From positions 80,687,228-80,751,227 of the forward strand of contig CM061068.1 of assembly GCA_030762895.1 (NCBI GenBank): 64,000 bases of DNA. The letters are read 5' to 3'. Source of the DNA: Sophora flavescens (Eukaryota > Streptophyta > Magnoliopsida > Fabales > Fabaceae). The notes below the pieces were generated by a model, which worked only from the letters and a program-made list of their open reading frames with translations, searched no databases and was not told the DNA's origin. Below, piece after piece: positions 25,414 through 36,004 of this stretch (its first letter is position 1; the number at the start of each line of letters is the position of its first letter). The position numbers and the translations under genes are program-made.

Positions 25414-26763
25414 AAATACCCCAAACTTAAACTTTGCTTGTCCCCAAGCAAACTAAAACTCAAAAACTCAAAAAGACTCTAGACATGGCAAGATTAAAGG
25501 TTTCAATCAACTTTGCACAAATTTCAAGCACTTCATCAAAACAATTTTTTCTCAATGATTCCCCCCTTTTCAACAATGCAATCCCTACATTCATTTACTC
25601 TAAACAATTGAGAATTTCATCATTCATGCAATGATTAATTTAAGCAAGGGATCCAAGTTACACACAAGAGGGAGATCACCAAATTCAAACAATCGCCTTC
25701 CTCACAAGGGCATTTAGTGTTTCACTCAATCCGCTCAGCTTGTCTAGGTTATCAACATTTCACTCAAATTCACTTTTAAGAGCACTTCCCATGAATTTGA
25801 TTTTCATCTCAATCAAGGTTCCCACGAAAACATGCATGCAACATCAAAAGGTCTTTTAAGGTTGTAATGGGGCCTGGCTAAGGGTAGGATATATAAAGGT
25901 ACTAGGCTTAAGTCCCTAGGAACTAAGAGAGCATGAGCATTTGATACATTGAATTTCCACTCAAGTTCCTTTTTCCATTTTTCTTTATGCTTTGGGTGAC
26001 TACAGCATTTTTCTTCTAATACCTTTTTTTTTGACATTTTTGCACTTTTTATTTTTTTTATTTTTTTATTTTTTTCTTTCTCCTTTTTTTTTTTTGGCTC
26101 CAACCTTTTTATTAATTTTTTTTTCTTTTTCTCAATCCATAATGACATGTCACATCCTTGTAGCCACCCCAAACTTAGTTTCTTGCAACCATTCTCTTAC
26201 TAAGCTTCCATGCTCTCCTAATCCTAAGATCGGGTTAGCATGGTTTTTCCATATTTAGGCTCACAACATAGGGTTATCAAGAATTAATAGGCTAATTAGG
26301 CTCAAAGGGCTAACAAAGGAACATGCATTAGGGACTGTTTCAATTTAGGCTAAGTGGTTATTTACAAAGAAAATGCCTAAATCATTTGATGTAAACACAT
26401 AGACATGCAAATCATAAAGAGACTCGAGCAAATTCGGGAAAGTGAAACTCAAAAGTGATACACACAGTTAAAAACATGTTGGAGGCTCAAATCTTCACCT
26501 GGACATTATTTGCAAATTGTTTGATCGAGATTCTATCCCTAGTGTGTACTTCCCTTCACCCCAAACTTATCATAAATCATACAATCATAATGAAATATCT
26601 CAAAGTTCAATTTTCACATGGGGATTAATTTTCAATTTCAAAACCCAGGGGGAAATCATCAATAGTCAACACATGTCATGCAATCAATCTATGCAAAATT
26701 TGATTAAAATCTAACAAGCTCACCGACACAAGACTCAACACACATACTCTTGATCTTCTCAAA

Positions 26764-27267
26764 TTATTCAGGAGCTAAAAGAAAACAAAACAAAAATAAA
26801 GCAAGGCAGAAACTAACGAGAAAATGAAAGTAAACTAAAGAGAAAGGGTTAAGAAAACTCATGCAGAGGCTTCCTCCTGGATCCCATTGCTTGTAGCATA
26901 AGGCCCAAGTGATAGCCAAAGGATGGAAGCTCATTCCATGCTTCCATAACTTACAGCCTTGATATGGGAGTGAGCGCTTGATAATTATGGTGACCTCGCC
27001 AAGTGCGGCGAACTTCTCCCTCCCTCTTGGGTCAAGGTTGACCTCTTTCTCAACAAAGTCCTCCCAATAAAATCGGGGTTCAACCTCTTGGACTGGCCAT
27101 GGTGCCAAATCCAGAGGCTTGAACTCCATCGCTGGTGGTTCCACAGGGGGAGGTGACAAACAAGTAGCTGGGGTCTCCGGTGTTGCTTCATTTTCTGCAC
27201 AATCTTCATTCACTGCACTGACGAATCCATAACCTGTTATACATGCAGAATTCTCAGCACACACCAC
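26764..27267 (-). CDS. Element 2 internal open frame B (unknown)
   Basis: A minus-strand frame of 167 codons contains PPPVEPPAMEFKPLDLAPW at about residues 41-59, followed by DPRGREKFAALGEV. The EFKPL segment recalls the ELKPLP box that precedes reverse transcriptase in gypsy polyproteins, but no polymerase follows. It ends in a hydrophobic tail that may be chance. It is probably a residue of a deleted gag-pol or an unrelated small protein of this non-autonomous family. Confidence 0.35.
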   Translation of the reverse strand: MVCAENSACITGYGFVSAVNEDCAENEATPETPATCLSPPPVEPPAMEFKPLDLAPWPVQEVEPRFYWEDFVEKEVNLDPRGREKFAALGEVTIIIKRSLPYQGCKLWKHGMSFHPLAITWALCYKQWDPGGSLCMSFLNPFSLVYFHFLVSFCLALFLFCFLLAPE

Positions 27268-27422
27268 ACAAAGGTTAGTGTTAGTACAGTCAGTACATAT
27301 GGTACAATAAACTGAATCAGAAAAGGCTTGAATGTCTGGAACTTCAACACACAGTTCATCAATGATAGTGTTCTTGACATTATTATCAAAATCATGTTCA
27401 AAAGAAGTATTGTCAAGAACAA

Positions 27423-27911
27423 CTATTTGTGAATCTGTATGTTCTTCAAGGAGACGTTGAGTTTGCAGTGCAGTGCAGTCGAGGTGGAGACAATGTGATC
27501 AATTTGAATGGCCAACTTCTGAAAATTAGCTTCTATCCTCTGTTGGCTTTGATCAATTTGAATGGCCATCTTCTGAAAATCAGCTTCTATCCTCTGTTGG
27601 GATTCAAGATTTTGCTCTGCCATCCGTTGATTTTGCTCTGCCATCCGTTGAGTGTTCTCGGCCATTTGTTGTATCAGAGAAGCTAACTCATTCAGGCTGC
27701 CTTGATCTCCACCATGTTGGCTATGATAGAAAGTTTGCTCCTCATTCACTCCATTCATGTCACAACCACTGCTAAACTCATCACTTCCAGCAAAGTTAGG
27801 ATAACATATGCATGGTGGTGGTTTATTAAAGTCAGGATAATATATGCAAGGTGATGGCTTATAATCAACATTAGGCAAATACTCATACATGTAATTATCC
27901 ATGGAAAGCAC
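27423..27911 (-). CDS. Element 2 internal open frame A (coiled-coil, unknown)
   Basis: The first open frame after the primer-binding site encodes 162 residues starting MLSMDNYMYEYLPNVD. It has two near-repeats of a CIxYPxF motif (residues 22-41), then an acidic middle. About residues 75-140 hold a Gln/Glu-rich coiled coil built from repeats such as RMAEQNQ and QSQQRIEANFQKLAIQID. No gag capsid or zinc-knuckle motif is seen. Position and orientation match the gag slot of a retrotransposon, so it may be a structural or decoy protein of the non-autonomous family. That role is inference. Confidence 0.45.
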   Translation of the reverse strand: MLSMDNYMYEYLPNVDYKPSPCIYYPDFNKPPPCICYPNFAGSDEFSSGCDMNGVNEEQTFYHSQHGGDQGSLNELASLIQQMAENTQRMAEQNQRMAEQNLESQQRIEADFQKMAIQIDQSQQRIEANFQKLAIQIDHIVSTSTALHCKLNVSLKNIQIHK

Positions 27912-28037
27912 TAAGATTCACAACCAGACAAAGCAGTCGTAACTAATTCAGTAATACAAAAGTTTTTTTTTTTGTTTATTTTTTATTTTTTTTAACTGTT
28001 AATAACAACAAGAGTTCCCGGCAACGGCGCCAATTTT

Positions 28038-29305
28038 TGACACGCTGTCGCGCACGGGTCAAAAAGCGAGCGGTTTTATAAAACTGTAGTAGAGCGCGAC
28101 AACTCGGATATCATCTCACAAGGACTCTTGACTTGTTATTTACCACAAAAATTAGTTTTTGGGGGGGTTGGATTGAAATTCAATTGGAGAACAAAGCAAA
28201 AACAGAGCAATAAAAACAGAGCAGTTTAAAAGATTATCAAATAAGCTAAAGACGATTAATCTACTGTTCTCGATTTCCCAACTATCATCGGTTCATGTAA
28301 ATTCCAAGCCCTAAGCAGACTCTAATCCCCTTTCGGTTGTAGCAACAATTAACAAGCGAAATCGTTAATACAAGATATATGTTCCTAATTCCCGAATTAA
28401 GCAAACGGGGTGAAGTACTCATGAACTAAGCGAACATGAACGAACACACGCGAATTAAGCAAACGCGATTCAATATAGGAACATAACATCACCGAAATAA
28501 ATCAACACAACACTATACACTCCTGAATTAAGCAAACAGAAATATATAGCATAGCATTGAAAAGGGAAAAGCAAACAAAACAGGAATTACAGAACCTCAA
28601 GTGCAGTGGAAATCGATTACAGTAGACTAATCCAAGAAAATTAGTTCTCCATGGAAAACGAAACACAACCAGAAATTCTATAAAAAAAAACAGTGGATGA
28701 TCAAAAGTCCTTCTCATCTGCCCAGAACAGCAATTTATAACATTCAGGAACTGCGCCCACTCGCGAGGCGAACACTCACTCGCGAGGCGAACAGTATGAA
28801 GAATCTGCAACGTTTGGTCTTCTCGCGGGGCGAAGTATGGCTCGCGTGGCGAGGAATGGAAGAGTCATGACTTCTGGTCTTCAGTCTCGCGAGGCGAGAC
28901 ATGGCTCCGCGAGGCGACACAGAAAGGGTTGCATTTTCTGAACAGTCAGCCTTCAGGGTCGCGAGGTGAGAAAAGTATTCGCGGGGCGAGACAGAGAGGA
29001 TGACATTCTGCTGTTCAACTGCTCTCAGGTTCGCAAGGCGAATAGACACTCGCGGGGCGAACACCTCCAGGATTGGAATTTCCCTTGTTTCTTTATTCCC
29101 TTAACTTCTAAGTTAACCTGAAGACAATGAAATAGCCATAAGTGCATTATTTGACTCCAAACTGGCTAAATTAACCTAAAACTACTTAAACGACTCAAAA
29201 TGCTGCTTGACGACAATCAAGTCTAATTTGGGCGAAAACGATATATAATTAGCACAAAACCACGGTCATACTAGTCATAAAACTAGATGAGCCAGAGGCT
29301 GATCA
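28038..29305 (-). repeat. 5' LTR of element 2
   Basis: This 1268-bp copy of the LTR carries the same ten GC-rich words and an open 106-codon minus frame (29064-28744). Differences from the other LTR are point changes and one or two single-base indels, for example the G run near 28162. Confidence 0.88.
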
Positions 29306-29512
29306 CGTAGCAAGGAGGAATTTAGTGTCATGATTCAAAGGCATAAAATGCATAAGAAACGTTCTCAATTGGCAGAGGAGATGCTAAGTAACAACTTTCA
29401 GAGGTTAGAAGAGCAAGCTGGCGAATTTTCTAAATTTCTAGCAGAAAAGCCGCACGAGACTCAAATTGAAGAGAATGTTGTTGCCAATATGGAATTAAAT
29501 GAAGATTAAGTC

Positions 29513-29941
29513 GTGGTGGAAGATGATTTAAGAGGAGGTGATCATGAAGCAGAGTGCAAGGAGGAATTATCCCCCATTATTCCTTTGCAAGGGACGATTA
29601 AGAAGAATCATGTAGAAAATTCTTCCTTCACCATTCCTGTTAAGGAGCCTATAAATCATGAGTTAGATAAGTATGTTGGTTTGCATGCATGTTTGGATAT
29701 AACAAAGTTGGTACCTTCTATTTGTCTACAACATTACTTTATGAAAATACCAACTTTGGAGTTCAAGTCATTGCCTGAGAATTGGGAGTTTTCATCAATA
29801 GCGGCAAAGGCTCTAAGGCCGCCTCAAAAAGTTATGGTTCTAGTGCTTCATGGAGAAAATAGTTACATAAATGCCATTCTTGGAGTAGGTGACTTACCAT
29901 TTGACCCGAGAGGAAGTGGGCTCATAATAGCACTTAGATGA
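29513..29941 (+). CDS. Element 1 internal open frame C (unknown)
   Basis: A 142-codon plus-strand frame lies right after the stop of the split frame. It contains IPTLEFKSLPENWEF at about residues 77-91 and a later DPRGSG. The LEFKSLP box again resembles the ELKPLP segment upstream of gypsy reverse transcriptase, yet no polymerase follows. It is best read as a leftover of a deleted gag-pol region. From 29942 to 31101 the interior is AT-rich and leads to the purine tract before the 3' LTR. Confidence 0.3.
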   Translation: MVEDDLRGGDHEAECKEELSPIIPLQGTIKKNHVENSSFTIPVKEPINHELDKYVGLHACLDITKLVPSICLQHYFMKIPTLEFKSLPENWEFSSIAAKALRPPQKVMVLVLHGENSYINAILGVGDLPFDPRGSGLIIALR

Positions 29942-31101
29942 GTAAATAAAATCCCATCACACTTGCTTCTTCCATCTCCACTCCACAAGCCATGGGATCC
30001 GGGAGGAAGGTCTTACATCTTGAACATCTATTGGTCTTTGTACCACGGGCTATGGGATCTGGGTGGAAGTGTCTTCAATGAGTTTTTCTAAACCCTTCTC
30101 TTTTTAATTATTTTTCTTTTCTTTACTTGAGTCATATGTGTGTGAGTCTTGTGTCTTCAATGATTTAGGCAATTTTCTTTGAAACAACTACTTGGCCTAA
30201 AAAGAACCATCCCTAATGCATGTTCCCCAGTTAGCCACATTGAGCCTAATAAGCCTATTGTTTCTTGATGACCTTGTGTTATAAGCCAAAAATCCGGAAA
30301 AACCATGTTAACCAAATCTTAGGATTTAGGAGAGCATGGATGCTTAGCAAGACAAGAGTTGTCAGAAACTAAGTTTGGGGTGGCTACAAGGATTTTATAT
30401 GTTATTTTAGGATGAGAAAAATAAAAAAATAAAGGTTGAAGCCGAATGCAAAAAAAAGAAGAAGAAAAGTTCAAAAATATCAAAAAAGGGTATTAAAAGG
30501 AAAAGGTTGTAGCCACCTAAAGTGAAAGAATGAAAAAAAAAATTGAAAAAGGAATAAGAGTGGAAAGTCAAGGTAAAAAGTTTTATGCTCTCTTAATTCC
30601 TAAGGATGTAAAGCCTAACATCTTTGTATATCCTACTTTTAGCCAGGCCCCATTACAATATTTAAAAGACCTTTTGATGATGTATGCAAGTTTTCGTGGG
30701 AATTATGCTTGAGATGAAAATCAAATTCATGGAAAGTGTGCTTAAAATGTGAAATTGAGTGAAAAGTTGATAACCTAAACACTTGAGTGAATGGGTGAAA
30801 TACTAAAACCCTTGTGAGGAAAACAATTGTTTGAAATTGGTGATCTCCCTTTTGTGTGTAACTTGGATCATTTGCTTAGATTGATGATTGCACTTATGAT
30901 GAAATTATCTTTGTTTGAAGTAAATGAATTTGGGGATTACTATAATGAAATAGGGGTAAACATTGATTGGAATTGTATTGAATTTTTTTTTGCATGAAAC
31001 ATATATAAGGTTTGATTGAATCCATCGAGCTTGTCAAGTTTTGAGTCTTTTTTTATTTTTAGTTTGCTTGAGGACAAACAAAGTTTAAGTTTGGGGTATT
31101 T

Positions 31102-32693
31102 TGATAATCCGCTGGCTTATAATGTTTTAACTAATATTTTAGAGTGGATTTAATCAATTAAGTTTAGTTGAATACTTGATTTAACCCAAATTAGACTTTG
31201 TTTTCCTATTTTAGTTATTTTAGAGTCAATGTGTGCATTTAATTGATTTTAATTAGAATTTAATTGATTTTCTCAAGATTTTCTTATTTTTATTTTTAGG
31301 AAAGGACAAAGAAGAATGATTGCAATTAAATTGAAGATTGACAAGTAAATTGCGGGGGCCTACATAATGGATTTGAATCCAGATCAATTTGGATTTGAAT
31401 TATTATGATTAAAAAATAATTCAATTGGCTTTGAGAGAAAAAAAATTGGATTTGGATAATAATTGCCTATTACAACAACAAAGGATATGATAAGATTTGG
31501 CAATTAATTTGAAGATATTGATTTGACAATTAAATACGAAGATTAAAATGCTCAGGACCAGTTATGTTAGAGTTTGCAGGAAGGCGGAGCTTGAAATAAA
31601 GGAAAAATGAGCCAAAGAGAGCCCATCAAGGCCATGATCGAGTAGGGCTGAAAAAGAAAGAAGAACACAAAGTCAGAACCTGTCATGGCTAGGCCGTGAT
31701 GGCCATCACGGCCGTGACAGGCCAACCGGTGTTAAGTTCTCCAGGACAGAATATGTCACGGCCTGGCCGTGAAAGGCATCACGGTCGTGACGCGTAAAAT
31801 CTGGAATTTTGACTTGCTGATTTGATTTGATTTTGTAATGGTTTCAAATCCAAGTTAACATACTATATAAATAGGGCAATTAGGCTCGAAAATAGGGATC
31901 TTTGGGCTGCTACCTTAGGCAAAAATTAGGATTTCTCTTCTTCTCAATTTCTTCTATTCTCTTAGGATTTTTATGCTTTTGTTATTCAAGGTTGCCATGA
32001 CCATGGCAATGCTTGAGTAGTCTTTTTATTTCTAGGAATTGGAGCTATGCCCAAGACTTGTTTTATGTTATGAATTTATGTCTTCCCTTTGTTAGTTCCA
32101 ATTTGCTTTTGATTTAATTCCTATTGCATGAATTACTTGTGAATTTGGTGTGTACTTATTTGCATGTCATAGATACTCTAAGGACGAACCTAGCGGTGAA
32201 CTTAGGTATCAGATCTATAGGGAATGAACTTAGGACTTAAATCACGAGAGTTAGAAGCGGTCCTTTGAGGGTTCATTGAATTGTCACGAATCTTAATGGG
32301 TTCAATTTAAATACAATTACCACGAGAGTAGGGGTTGGTTTAATTGGGCACGATTCTTGTATCTCGTGAGGGAACATTAACTTATTTATGATAAATTCAC
32401 CTTCAAAGCAATTTTGATAATTAACAAGAGGGGTAGCAATTTAGTAGCATGAGCAGTCTTGTTGGTAACACAATTCCTGCAAAACTCTTTTAATTTAAAA
32501 TCCCATAAATATTTGATTTTATTTTATTGTTTCTTTTATTTTCTTGAAATATTTTCACATCTATTTCTCAGTCTAAATAGTTGTTTAATTTGGGAAGTGA
32601 CACCTGGTTTCCTAATCCCTGAGTTCGATACTCGGTTTCTCACTGTTTTATTATTATTTGCTTCGATCCGGTACGCTTGCCGGAGCCATATCA
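31102..32693 (+). repeat. 3' LTR of element 1
   Basis: This 1592-bp LTR begins TGATAATCCGCTGG after AAGTTTGGGGTATT. It holds a fuller GC-palindrome array at about 31620-31795 than the 5' LTR, with pairs such as GGCTAGGCCGTGATGGCC then ATCACGGCCGTGAC. Confidence 0.85.
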
Positions 32694-33427
32694 GCGATGG
32701 AGTAGAAGTAGGTGATGCAGTTACAATTCCTCATCTCCAAGGCAATGCAGATGCATGACTTGAAGTGAAATCTGGAGATTTGGTGACCAACAAAAGGAAA
32801 GGGTAAATAGGAAAATGGAAGAACTGGCCTCAAAATTAAGACTGGAATCACGTTTGATGTTAATCAGAAGCTAGGAATTGATGCTTCAGGTAGACGTGCT
32901 TTTGGTGACCTGAAATCGCGTTTCAAGATTCTTGCCAAACACCAATCTTGCTACCTCCAACTCACGTTTACGATTTGGACGCGCGTCTAGCCCTTGGAAA
33001 CTCAGTTCCAAACACACTTATTTGCTTTCGATTTTCTTTGCTTCCTCTCCTTCTGAATTTGTTATTTATGCGAGGATTGGATTGACCGGCAAGGGTGAAA
33101 CTTCTTATTCTTGTTCAATAGCATCCCACAGATCAATAGCACCAAGACAGGCTTCTATTCTATCAGCTCAAACATTATAATTTTTCCCCATCAAACTTAG
33201 GAGATGCAATTGCAGCGGATGAAGCTTCTGAATTCATTTTGAATAGCATGGGCTTTGGTATTTCGCCTCACTCAATCTCATAGGTCCCTCAAGAAGTTTG
33301 TCATAGTATTCCTTGGATTGTTTATGATTCTTCAATCTTTTGCATGGCAAGGTCTCAAATCCTCCAATGTATTTTCAGAGGACAGGACCTCAAATCATCA
33401 TGGCCATTGATTTATTATTAAAAAAAA
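32694..33427. other. Interval between element 1 and the Mutator-like element
   Basis: No gene family was recognised. A short frame at 32932-33180 has no supporting motif. This is probably older host or repeat DNA that received element 1 and the DNA transposon. Confidence 0.4.
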
Positions 33428-33710
33428 GGCTAAATTACTCTTTTGGTTCCTTATCTTTATTTTAGGTTTCATTTTGGCCCCTCGTTTATTTTTTGTTTCG
33501 TTTTGGTCCCCTATCTTACAAATGTTAGTCTATTTTGGTCCCTTTCGTTAGTTTTGCACTGACAGCATTAGGTTTCCGCCTTCAGTTGCCGGAAACCGCC
33601 CCCACTCGCCAGCGACTCATCGGAATTTGAGTTTTTACCATTTTTATTTCTCTCTCCTTACTTCTTCCTTTAACACAAATCTAGGTTTGGATTTTATATG
33701 TGTGTCAAAT

Positions 33711-35705
33711 GAAGAATTGTTGAAAACTAACAGATCTTCTATCACCTATTCGAGTCATTGGCCTAAAGGACTTTGTTTTGGTACTAGGGTAAGTACACCC
33801 AAAAAAGTTTTCATCATCATCTCTACTAACTACGGGTACATTGTCACAACCCTTGGACAATGAGCTGTCATCATACCCAGACAAATTGGCATTGTCACCT
33901 AAATTGATCGGTGCAAGAAGTTTTCCATCCAACGGATCCTCAAAACAGCGCATCTGAATCCTGATAATCCACTGTCTTATCATGTTTTATCTATTATCTT
34001 AGAGCGGATTTCATCAATTAAATTTTGTTGAATACTTGATTTAGCCCAAATTAGACTTTGTTTTCCTATTTTGGTTATTTTAGAGTCAATGTGTGTATTT
34101 AATTAATTTTAATTAGATTTTTATTAATTTTCTGATATTATTCTTATTTTTGATTTTTAGGAAAGTATCAAGAAGAAAAGAATGGAAATCAATTAAATTA
34201 AAGATTGCCAACTAAATTGCAAGGGCCCAAATGATGAATTTGAATCCAAATCAATTTGGATTTGAATTATTATGGTTAAAAGATAATTCAATTGGCATTG
34301 AGATAAAAGATTGGATCCAAATCAATTTGGATTTGGATAATAATTGCCTGTCACAACAATAAAGGATATGATAAGATTTGACAATTAATTTGGAGATATT
34401 GATTTGACAATTAAATATGAAGATTAAAATGCTCGGGACCAATTATGTTGGAGTTTGCATGAAGGTGGAGCTTGAAATACAAGAAAAATGAGCCAAACAG
34501 AGCCCATCACGGCCTGATCGTGATATGCATCATGGCCATGATCGAGCAGGACTGAAAAAGAAAGAAGAACACAAAGTCAGAACCAGTCACGACTAGGCCG
34601 TGATGGCCATCACGGTCATGACAGGCCAACCAGTGTCAAGTTCTCCAGGACAGAATCTGTCATGGCCTGACCGTGACAGGCATCACGGCCGTGACGTGAA
34701 AAATCTAAAATTTAATTGCTGATTTGATCCGATTTTGTAACAGCTTTAATCCCAAGTTACCCTACATTATAAATAGGACTCTAAGGCTCGAAAATAGGGA
34801 TGACTGGGGCTGCTACCTTAGGCAAAAATTAGGATATCTCTTCTTCTCAATTTCTTCTTCTCTCTTATGTTTTTGTTAATCAAGCTTGCTATGAACATGA
34901 CAATGCTTGAGTAGTTTTTTTATTTCTAGGGATTGGGGCTATGCCCAAGACTTGTTTTATGTTATGATTTGACGTTTTACTTCTTGTTAATTTCAATTTG
35001 CTTTCGATTTGATTCCTATTGCATGAATTACTTGTGAATCTGGTGCGCACTTATTTGCATGTCATAGATACTCTAAGGAGGAACCTAGCGGTGAACTTAG
35101 GTATTGGATCCATAGGAATCAAACTTAGGACTTAAATCACGAGAGTTATAAGCGGTCCTTCGAGGGTACCATTGAATTGTCACGAATCTTAATGGGTTCA
35201 ATTTAAATACAATTACCACGAGAGTAGGGGTTGGTTTAATTGGGCACGGTTCTTGTATCTCGAGAGGGAACATTAACTTATTTAGGATAAATTCACCTTC
35301 AAAGCAATTTTGATAATTAACAAGAGAGGTAGTCAATTTAGTAGCATGAGCAGTCTTGTTGGTAACCCAATTCCTGGAAATCTCTTTTTCATATTTAAAA
35401 TCCCAAAAATATCTGATTTGATTTTATTGTTTCTTTTATTTTCTTGAAATCTATTCACACTTATTTCTTAATCTAAAATAGTTGTTTAATTTGTGAAGTG
35501 GTACTTGGTTTCCCAATCCCTGAGTTCGATACTCGGTTTCTCACCGTTTTATTATCACTTGCTTCGATCCGGTACGCTTGCCAGAGCCCATTAAATCCCA
35601 GTTCCAGTTGGCATGTTCTCAAACTTATGCAGGCCATCCTTTACTTCATTTGCATCGCCATCTAGCTTGCAACAACTAACCTATGCATAACCAGAGGAAT
35701 CTAAT
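33711..35705 (-). pseudogene. Captured gene fragment inside the MULE, split by a solo LTR
   Basis: On the minus strand, 35705-35599 and 33961-33711 read as one continuous frame once the solo LTR and one AATCC copy are set aside. The join codes ...MPTGTGIQMRCFEDPLDG. An in-frame TAG lies near the start at about 35678. The composition looks like real protein, but I could not name the parent gene. The fragment lacks a start and an end, so it is a captured piece, not a gene. Confidence 0.5.
33962..35593 (+). mobile_element. Solo LTR related to element 1
   Basis: It starts TGATAATCCACTG and ends GCCAGAGCCCATTA, with a perfect AATCC duplication on both sides (33957-33961 and 35594-35598). The terminal CA has changed to TA. 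It is collinear with the element 1 LTRs throughout, including the GC-palindrome array at about 34505-34700. A single LTR with intact duplication points to LTR-LTR recombination. Confidence 0.85.
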
Positions 35706-36004
35706 TTAACATTGGCACACATAGAATCCAAACCCTGATTTGTGTTTAAGGAAGAAGGAAGGAGGAACGGAGGAAGAGAAGGAAGGAGAGAGGAGGAGAA
35801 AATGGTAAAAACCCAGATTCTGGCGAGTGGCGGCGGTTTCCGATAACTGACGGTGGAAACCTAACACCGTCAGTGCAAAACTAACGGAAGGGACCAAAAT
35901 AGGCTAACAATTGTAAGATAGGGGACCAAAACGGAACAAAAAATAAACGAGGGACCAAAATGAAACCTAAAATAATGATAAGGGGTCAAAAGAGTAATTT
36001 AGCC

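Larger units (their letters stand above)
24148..29305 (-). mobile_element. Non-autonomous LTR element 2, nested in element 1
   Basis: LTRs lie at 24148-25413 and 28038-29305, starting TGACACGC and ending GGCTGATCA. They are nearly identical, with only scattered single-base differences seen by eye. A perfect CGTAG duplication flanks the unit (24143-24147 and 29306-29310). The primer-binding site on the minus strand at 28016-28032 (TGGCGCCGTTGCCGGGA) shows minus orientation, and the purine tract AAGTTTGGGGTA lies at about 25423. The 2.6-kb interior encodes no gag-pol domain, so it is of the LARD/large non-autonomous type. It is younger than its host element. Confidence 0.9.
23900..29509 (+). 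pseudogene. Element 1 open frame interrupted by element 2
   Basis: An open frame starts near 23900-23927 and reads to the insertion point of element 2 at 24147. Skipping element 2 and one copy of its CGTAG duplication, the same frame continues at 29311 and stays open to a stop at about 29507. The product would be about 140-180 residues, acidic and helical at its C-terminal end. It shows no gag zinc knuckle, protease or polymerase motif, and its function is unknown. Frame continuity across the insertion supports a precise, later insertion of element 2. Confidence 0.55.
22232..32693 (+). mobile_element. Non-autonomous gypsy-like LTR element 1 (split by element 2)
   Basis: This element has LTRs at 22232-23789 and 31102-32693, both starting TGATAAT and ending CGGAGCCATATCA. 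The primer-binding site is at 23796-23813. A purine-rich AAGTTTGGGG tract precedes the right LTR. Flanks are GCTAT (22227-22231) and GCGAT (32694-32698), a duplication with one mismatch. Without the nested element at 24148-29305 the internal part is only about 2.1 kb and carries no reverse transcriptase or integrase, so it needs proteins supplied by another element. LTR divergence is visibly higher than in the nested element, which fits an older insertion. Confidence 0.85.
33428..36004. mobile_element. Mutator-like (Pack-MULE-type) element
   Basis: The terminal inverted repeats are long: 33428-33710 and 35709-36004 are about 280 bp and match closely in reverse complement from GGCTAAATTACTCTTTT inwards. 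Flanks both carry TTAAAAAAA-like 9-10-bp sequence, compatible with a Mutator duplication though low in complexity. Between the repeats, outside a solo LTR, only about 240 + 110 bp remain, and these read as coding sequence on the minus strand. No transposase is present, so it is non-autonomous. Confidence 0.7.

Noticed and set aside
25813..26172. Lys-rich minus-strand frame
   Set aside because: It is the translation of a T-rich low-complexity stretch (about 26010-26140) in the 3' part of element 2.
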